Shown here: in pieces, positions 5,666-8,453 of the stretch
Layout: each line of letters begins with the position of its first letter
Position numbering within the stretch: position 1 is the stretch's first letter
Notes under the pieces: model-generated
What the model saw: the letters and a program-made list of their open reading frames with translations, nothing else
Databases searched by the model: none
What the model was told of the DNA's origin: nothing
NCBI GenBank assembly: GCA_003650975.1
Contig: QMSU01000032.1
Coordinates: 1 to 8,453, forward strand
Length of the DNA stretch: 8,453 nucleotides
DNA from: Thermoplasmata archaeon
Lineage (GTDB): Archaea > Thermoplasmatota > E2 > UBA202 > JdFR-43
Reading direction: 5' to 3'
Made by a program: the position numbers and the translations under genes

Positions 5666-5673
5666 TTATAAAA
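5666..5673 (+). promoter_or_regulatory. TATA box of the L18e-L13-S9-RpoN operon
   Basis: TTATAAAA is centred about 26 bases before the L18e ATG at 5696, so transcription would start at or next to the start codon and the first gene would be translated without a leader. No Shine-Dalgarno sequence is present before this ATG, in line with that reading. Confidence 0.75.
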
Positions 5674-5695
5674 TAGTTGCTTATACTTCCTTCCA

Positions 5696-6055
5696 ATGAG
5701 AAGAAAAAAGACAAACCCTCGTATCAACAGAACCATTGATACACTCTACGAAGCAGCGAGAAAACATGATGCAGCGATCTGGAGGGCAGTGGCAAAAAAA
5801 CTCGAGAAACCAGCAAAGAGCTGGGCTGAGGTTAATGTGGGCAAGCTGGTCACTCATCTTCAAGAAGGTGAAATTGCACTGGTCCCGGGCAAGGTGCTCG
5901 GTATGGGCGATGCAGAAAAGGTGGAGATTGCAGCCTGGAAATTCTCAAAAAGCGCCCGGGAGAAAATCGAGAAGGCCGGCGGAAAGTGTTACAGCATAGT
6001 GGAACTCATTGAAAAAAATCCCAAGGGGAGTAATGTAAGAATCATAGGTGGTTAA
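5696..6055 (+). CDS. rpl18e: Large-subunit ribosomal protein L18e (eL18)
   Basis: The 119-residue product matches the archaeal/eukaryotic eL18 family, a structural protein of the 50S subunit of the uL15/eL18 fold. It opens with the basic tail MRRKKTNPRINRTIDTLYEA (1-20) typical of archaeal members. It continues with the helix WRAVAKKLEKPAKSWAEVNVGKL, then VPGKVLGMGD (63-72) and a C-terminal segment with AGGKCYSIVELIEKNPKGSNVRIIGG-like layout, which is the family hallmark of strand, helix and closing G-x-x-V-R-I. The length is normal. It is the first gene of the classic archaeal run with L13, S9 and RpoN. The ATG is fixed by the TATA box 26 bases upstream. The stop TAA is followed 2 bases later by the L13 ATG. 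Confidence 0.96.
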   Translation: MRRKKTNPRINRTIDTLYEAARKHDAAIWRAVAKKLEKPAKSWAEVNVGKLVTHLQEGEIALVPGKVLGMGDAEKVEIAAWKFSKSAREKIEKAGGKCYSIVELIEKNPKGSNVRIIGG

Positions 6056-6057
6056 GG

Positions 6058-6471
6058 ATGACGGTAATAGATGCAGCACGTCTGCCGGTGGGTCGCCTCG
6101 CTTCTGTTGTTGCCAAACGTCTTCTGGAAGGTGAAGAAATAGCCATCATCAATGCAGAGCAGGCCATCATCAGCGGTAAAAAGGAGGAAATCATTGCGCG
6201 ATACCGGCATAAAACAGAGGTGGGAGGTATGAAACGGAAGGGACCGTACTTTTCGCGGATGCCCCACATGATTCTCAAAAGAACGGTGAGGGGGATGCTT
6301 CCGTATCAGCAGCCGAAGGGGAGGATGGCCTATAAACGGCTCAGGGTGTTCATAGGGGTTCCGGAAGAACTGAAGGATGCAGAGGTTGAAAAACTGGAGA
6401 TGAAACGGTCGCTGGACTATATGACCCTGAAAGAATTGTCAGGATATTTGGGGATAACATGGCAGAAGTAG
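6058..6471 (+). CDS. rpl13: Large-subunit ribosomal protein L13 (uL13)
   Basis: The 137-residue product has the archaeal L13 pattern. VIDAARLPVGRLASVVAKRLLEGE (about 3-26) matches the D-A-x-x-x-x-G-R-L-A-S start, IINAEQAIISGKK (30-42) the I-x-N-A-E-x-x-x-x-x-G segment, KGPYFSRMPHMILKRTVRGMLP (61-82) the R-x-P-x-x-I-x-x-x-x-V-R-G-M-L-P signature, and a shared basic stretch follows (RMAYKRLRVFIGVP, 89-102). It belongs to the 50S subunit, where it contacts domain II/VI of 23S rRNA. AGGTGG (6046-6051) lies 6 bases before the ATG and inside the last codons of L18e, giving a good ribosome-binding site. Its 3' end overlaps the S9 start by 13 bases. Confidence 0.96.
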   Translation: MTVIDAARLPVGRLASVVAKRLLEGEEIAIINAEQAIISGKKEEIIARYRHKTEVGGMKRKGPYFSRMPHMILKRTVRGMLPYQQPKGRMAYKRLRVFIGVPEELKDAEVEKLEMKRSLDYMTLKELSGYLGITWQK

Positions 6472-6857
6472 TTATTACATCTGGAAAAAGAAAGAGCGCG
6501 GTTGCTCGCGCCTATGCGCACAAGGGAAAGGGAAGGGTGAGGATCAACAATCTTATCCTGCAGACATACCCGGCGTACCTTCGCGAGATCATGGGCGAGC
6601 CAATGCAGCTTGCCGAAAAGCATGGTCAGAAAATAGACGTGAACGTGAGGGTGAGGGGAGGTGGCCCCATCAGCCAGGCTGAGGCGGCGAGAACGGCCAT
6701 TGCAAAGGCGCTGGCGGAGTTCACCAAAGACGGTGAGTTGAAGAGAATGTTCATGGAATATGACAGAACGCTTCTGGTGAGTGACACCCGTCGCAGAGAA
6801 CCGAAAAAGCAGCTTGGCAGGGGCGCGCGGAAGCGGCGTCAGAAGTCATACAGGTGA
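6459..6857 (+). CDS. rps9: Small-subunit ribosomal protein S9 (uS9)
   Basis: The 132-residue product shows the uS9 hallmarks: [24 protein letters not shown] (about 7-30), the R-K-x-A-x-A-R start; [23 protein letters not shown] (about 63-85), the V-x-G-G-G-x-x-x-Q-A-x-A-x-R-x-A-I-x-x-A-L core; and a C-terminal tail ending KRRQKSYR, whose lysine and arginine residues reach the P-site tRNA in the 30S subunit. The end KSYR is the archaeal form of the bacterial SKR tail. The ATG overlaps the last codons of L13 in another frame (6459-6471), indicating coupled translation. The final stop TGA is part of the GGTGA ribosome-binding site of rpoN. Confidence 0.96.
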   Translation: MAEVVITSGKRKSAVARAYAHKGKGRVRINNLILQTYPAYLREIMGEPMQLAEKHGQKIDVNVRVRGGGPISQAEAARTAIAKALAEFTKDGELKRMFMEYDRTLLVSDTRRREPKKQLGRGARKRRQKSYR

Positions 6858-6861
6858 AAAA

Positions 6862-7083
6862 ATGATCATCCCTGTTCGCTGTTTCACCTGTGGAAAGGTG
6901 CTTGCCTCACTCTTTGAAGAATACAAAAAGAGAGTGTACCTTGAAGGGGAGGATGCAAAAAAAGTGCTGGACGAACTGGGCGTGAGGAGGTACTGCTGCA
7001 GGAGAACCATCATCTCGCATCCGGTATATATCAAGGATAACGAGGTAAAGGAACCCTTGGACGAGGCAGCCCAGTACGAGTAA
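6862..7083 (+). CDS. rpoN: DNA-directed RNA polymerase subunit N (RpoN/RPB10)
   Basis: The 73-residue product is the small zinc-binding subunit N of archaeal RNA polymerase, equal to eukaryotic RPB10, which helps hold the D-L assembly platform. It shows [12 protein letters not shown] (1-12) with the C-F-T-C-G-K half of the zinc site, the helix [12 protein letters not shown] (14-25), and the second half [12 protein letters not shown] (42-53) with two adjacent cysteines. The C-terminus is [10 protein letters not shown]. The length is normal. The ATG at 6862 is chosen because it begins the family motif and GGTGA (6853-6857) lies 4 bases before it; an upstream frame start at 6781 would only read through the S9 gene. 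In many archaea rpoK follows next; here it does not. Confidence 0.95.
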   Translation: MIIPVRCFTCGKVLASLFEEYKKRVYLEGEDAKKVLDELGVRRYCCRRTIISHPVYIKDNEVKEPLDEAAQYE

Positions 7084-7122
7084 TCCAAGTCAAATGAAAT
7101 TCGGTGCTCACCACCTACTAAT

Positions 7123-7593
7123 ATGAAAAAACAAGGATTTATTCCGGCATTAGTGAGTGTAACAATAATTTCGATTGTAATAGTGTGCGTTATTTCTTTT
7201 ACAATCTATAATGCAAAAATAATTGGCCCAGTGATAAGTGTATTGGGTTTTATCCCATGGATTCCGTTACAAATCTCCGGGAGAACAATAAAATCGGTTG
7301 GGGCGGATATTGTATTTGGAGCAATTGATACGGGGATATTAGGAATTGCAGCATTGATCGGAGCAAGTTTTGCAGGAGTGCTTGGTGCAATTGTTGGAGG
7401 TGCTGTAGGAGATTCAATTACCGATGGATTTGCTGGGTTATTTGAAGGGAAAATCGCAGAGCACCTGAGAAAACATGGGATTGAAGAGGCAAGAACTCCA
7501 TTGAGTTCTTCTATGGGGAAAATGAGCGGCTGTTTAATAGGTGTAGGGATAGTTTTAACAATTGCTTGGAGTATATTAGGGATAAGTATTTAG
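7123..7593 (+). CDS. Glycine-rich multi-helix membrane protein, unknown function
   Basis: The 156-residue product is strongly hydrophobic. Helix 1 is about 8-29, helix 2 about 32-51, a long glycine/alanine-rich pair spans about 62-100 (LGIAALIGASFAGVLG then AIVGGAVGDSITDGFAG), a charged loop lies at about 108-128 (EGKIAEHLRKHGIEEARTP), and a last helix at about 134-156. The G-x-x-x-G spacings suggest tight helix packing. The D-x-x-F-G-A-I-D and G-D-S-I-T-D-G-F-A-G stretches look conserved, with Asp residues in or near the membrane, which might mean transport, but no family is recognised with confidence. Base composition differs from the neighbours: two 60-base rows inside it contain 32-35% G+C, against 55% in a row within rps9. 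No good TATA box or Shine-Dalgarno site was seen in the 39 bases after rpoN. Transfer into this locus is plausible. Confidence 0.75.
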   Translation: MKKQGFIPALVSVTIISIVIVCVISFTIYNAKIIGPVISVLGFIPWIPLQISGRTIKSVGADIVFGAIDTGILGIAALIGASFAGVLGAIVGGAVGDSITDGFAGLFEGKIAEHLRKHGIEEARTPLSSSMGKMSGCLIGVGIVLTIAWSILGISI

Positions 7594-7624
7594 CTGAAGT
7601 GAACCCCGAACTCTGCGGATTTGC

Positions 7625-7633
7625 TTTATAAAT
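7625..7633 (+). promoter_or_regulatory. TATA-like box between the membrane protein gene and the arsS remnant
   Basis: TTTATAAAT is a good archaeal TATA sequence on either strand. A plus-strand start would fall near 7655, already inside the arsS homology, where no good start codon follows until 7731. It may be the promoter of an archaeal gene that has been replaced or cut off by the junction just downstream, or chance. Confidence 0.35.
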
Positions 7634-8059
7634 CCTTGCCTCGCCTCCGGCGAGCCAGGAAAGCCTCCAGAGAGACTATAAACATCAGTTATATACCAAA
7701 TTCGGCATCACTTTCAACCGGCTTTACACCATGACCAACATGCCGATAAACCGTTTCAGACAAATGCTTGAATCAACCGACAGTTTTGAAGAATACATGG
7801 AGAAACTGTTCACCGCTTTCAATCCTGCAGCCGCCCAGGAGGTGATGTGCCGAAGCCTGGTCAGTGTAGGTTATGATATGGAAAGCTCTACGACTGCGAT
7901 TTCAACCAGATGCTGCAGATAGAGCTGTCTAACGGAGCTCCATCCACCATATTCGATTTCGATCTGGACAAGCTCCTCACCCGCCAGATCCGCTTCGGGT
8001 CCAACTGTTTCGGCTGCGCTGCAGGCGGCGGAAGCAGTTGTACCGGGTCAACCGCTTGA
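7632..8059 (+). pseudogene. arsS: arsS-type radical SAM protein, C-terminal third, 5'-truncated and frameshifted
   Basis: ArsS is a radical SAM enzyme of arsenosugar synthesis. Two frames together give a continuous match to the family's C-terminal part as I recall it. Frame 1 (open from 7632, after an in-frame TAA at 7629) reads SPPASQESLQRDYK, FGITFNRLYTMTNMPINRF and FNPAAAQEVMCRSLVSVGYD. Frame 2 (from 7880 to TGA at 8057-8059) reads GKLYDCDFNQMLQIEL, IFDFDLDKLLTRQI and NCFGCAAGGGSSCTGSTA. The Y-D-C-D-F-N-Q-M-L and C-F-G-C-x-A-G-x-G-S-S-C motifs are the auxiliary cluster region of the family. Removing the extra AT at 7878-7879 restores one frame. The N-terminal radical SAM core with its CxxxCxxC motif (some 150-200 residues) is missing: the upstream DNA holds a different gene. 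An ATG at 7731 starts a 63-residue frame that ends early at 7922. The gene is broken in at least the start; the frameshift could also be a sequencing error. Confidence 0.75.
7640..7654. repeat. Hairpin CTCGCC-TCC-GGCGAG at the archaeal/bacterial-like junction
   Basis: A perfect 6-bp inverted repeat with a 3-base loop, extendable outward with one C-C mismatch to CCTTG/CAGG. It lies where similarity to ArsS begins and just after the TATA-like box. No T-run follows, so a terminator is not favoured; it may be a coding hairpin or a trace of the join. Confidence 0.4.
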
Positions 8060-8102
8060 GCCACAACAGCGGCTTGCGCTTAGCTGTGATGTTGATGATT
8101 CC

Positions 8103-8118
8103 CGGGAAAGATTTCCCG
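8103..8118. repeat. Inverted repeat between convergent arsS remnant and DUF5683-like gene
   Basis: CGGGAAA (8103-8109) and TTTCCCG (8112-8118) form a 7-bp stem with a 2-base gap. It lies in the 90-base space between two converging genes, where a shared bidirectional terminator would be expected, but no T-run follows on either strand. Upstream, ACAGC/GCTGT flanked by CAACA/TGTTG forms a second weaker stem (about 8064-8094). Confidence 0.4.
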
Positions 8119-8149
8119 AAACAGTGCTACAGCCCGGGGAAAGCCGGAC

Positions 8150-8453
8150 TTAGAAGCGCATTGACACCTCAATGCCCCGGCCTGCATATACTTGAAAGTT
8201 GCGTTCGAAGCGGTAAAGATGGGCGCTGACATAAGAATCCAGCATGCTCACCAGCAGGGCTGTCAGGCCGTAGGCCAGATAGTCTCCACCTTTTTGGCCC
8301 AAGCTTTTTATCCGCAGGTTCAGCTCCACCCGCTCCGGATCATCCACCGGCCAGCTCTCCCCCTGCTGTGCCTCCAGTCTGTGCAGCCGGTCTCTCAACC
8401 TGTTGCGGTCGCGGTACTTGATAGCTGAAAGCGTAAAAAATGCACTCTGCACA
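8150..8453 (-). CDS. DUF5683-like bacterial membrane/envelope protein, C-terminal part (partial)
   Basis: The frame is open to the window edge; the first codon inside (GTG at 8450-8452) is probably internal, so the true start is outside. About 100 residues are visible: a short hydrophobic start (FFTLSAIKY), a highly charged helical stretch (about 11-50, RDRNRLRDRLHRLEAQQ and RVELNLRIKSLGQKGG), a hydrophobic segment (YLAYGLTALLVSMLDSYVSAHLY, about 58-80) and a short beta-like end (VYAGRGIEVSMRF). The D-S/A-Y-V-x-A-H-L motif after a hydrophobic helix is what I recall from DUF5683 and related proteins of Bacteroidota, Cloacimonadota and similar Gram-negative bacteria. This fits with the bacterial-looking arsS next door, with which it converges. 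The family assignment is tentative and the function unknown. Confidence 0.6.
   Translation of the reverse strand, partial: VQSAFFTLSAIKYRDRNRLRDRLHRLEAQQGESWPVDDPERVELNLRIKSLGQKGGDYLAYGLTALLVSMLDSYVSAHLYRFERNFQVYAGRGIEVSMRF

Noticed and set aside
7097..7712. Shared AAATTCGG at about 7098 and 7702 as a possible target-site duplication flanking the A/T-rich island
   Set aside because: Eight bases 600 apart are expected by chance at this level, the second copy is coding sequence of the arsS remnant, and no terminal inverted repeats accompany it.
8057..8080. TGA at the end of the arsS remnant as a selenocysteine codon, since this family includes selenocysteine-containing members
   Set aside because: The preceding GSSC-T-G region already looks like a normal family end, and read-through would add only a few Ala/Thr residues before a TAG; no clear SECIS hairpin was found.
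1..8453. CRISPR array, transposase, integrase or long direct repeats
   Set aside because: Nothing with regular repeat spacing and no transposase-like or integrase-like product was found on either strand, even near the composition change after 7084.

Overview
The window looks archaeal for most of its length, most likely a euryarchaeon of the Thermoplasmatota type; this placement is inference. The support is the archaea-specific run rpl18e-rpl13-rps9-rpoN, an archaeal-type CoaD, a UPF0292 Toprim protein, A/T-rich TATA boxes 24-35 bases before start codons (so many messages would be leaderless or nearly so), and a tRNA with a bulge-helix-bulge intron. Surface or secreted proteins (a C25-type peptidase tail and an Asp-box protein) would fit a protein-degrading lineage.

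Layout. 1-157 is the C-terminal end of a C25 (gingipain-type) peptidase. 191-300 is a CAU-anticodon tRNA, probably tRNA-Ile2, interrupted in its T-loop by a 36-base intron. On the minus strand, 482-955 is a membrane-anchored Ig-like protein with its own TATA box and a hairpin/T-run terminator, and 1076-1198 is a previously uncalled 40-residue membrane protein. 1281-3320 is a tight minus-strand operon, read as malic enzyme, then DUF167, then Toprim protein, with overlapping junctions. 3421-4353 is an Asp-box exoprotein fragment without signal peptide. It is divergent from 4415-5401, a fusion of phosphopantetheine adenylyltransferase (CoA synthesis) with a DUF84/YjjX-like NTP phosphatase. 5475-5624 is another uncalled small membrane protein of 49 residues. 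5696-7083 is the ribosomal/RNA polymerase operon L18e-L13-S9-RpoN.

From 7084 the character changes. rpoK, which usually follows rpoN, is absent. An A/T-rich gene for a glycine-rich membrane protein (7123-7593) comes next, then from about 7632-7643 the DNA encodes the C-terminal third of an ArsS-type radical SAM protein, with a 2-base frameshift. The last gene (8150-8453, minus) resembles bacterial DUF5683-like membrane proteins. This end is either horizontally acquired DNA with a 5'-truncated arsS remnant or an assembly chimera; the sequence alone cannot decide.

The points most worth following up are the T-loop tRNA intron with a textbook hBHBh' motif, the CoaD-DUF84 fusion, the two small membrane proteins, and the archaeal/bacterial junction near 7640. 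No CRISPR array, transposase or rRNA was seen.
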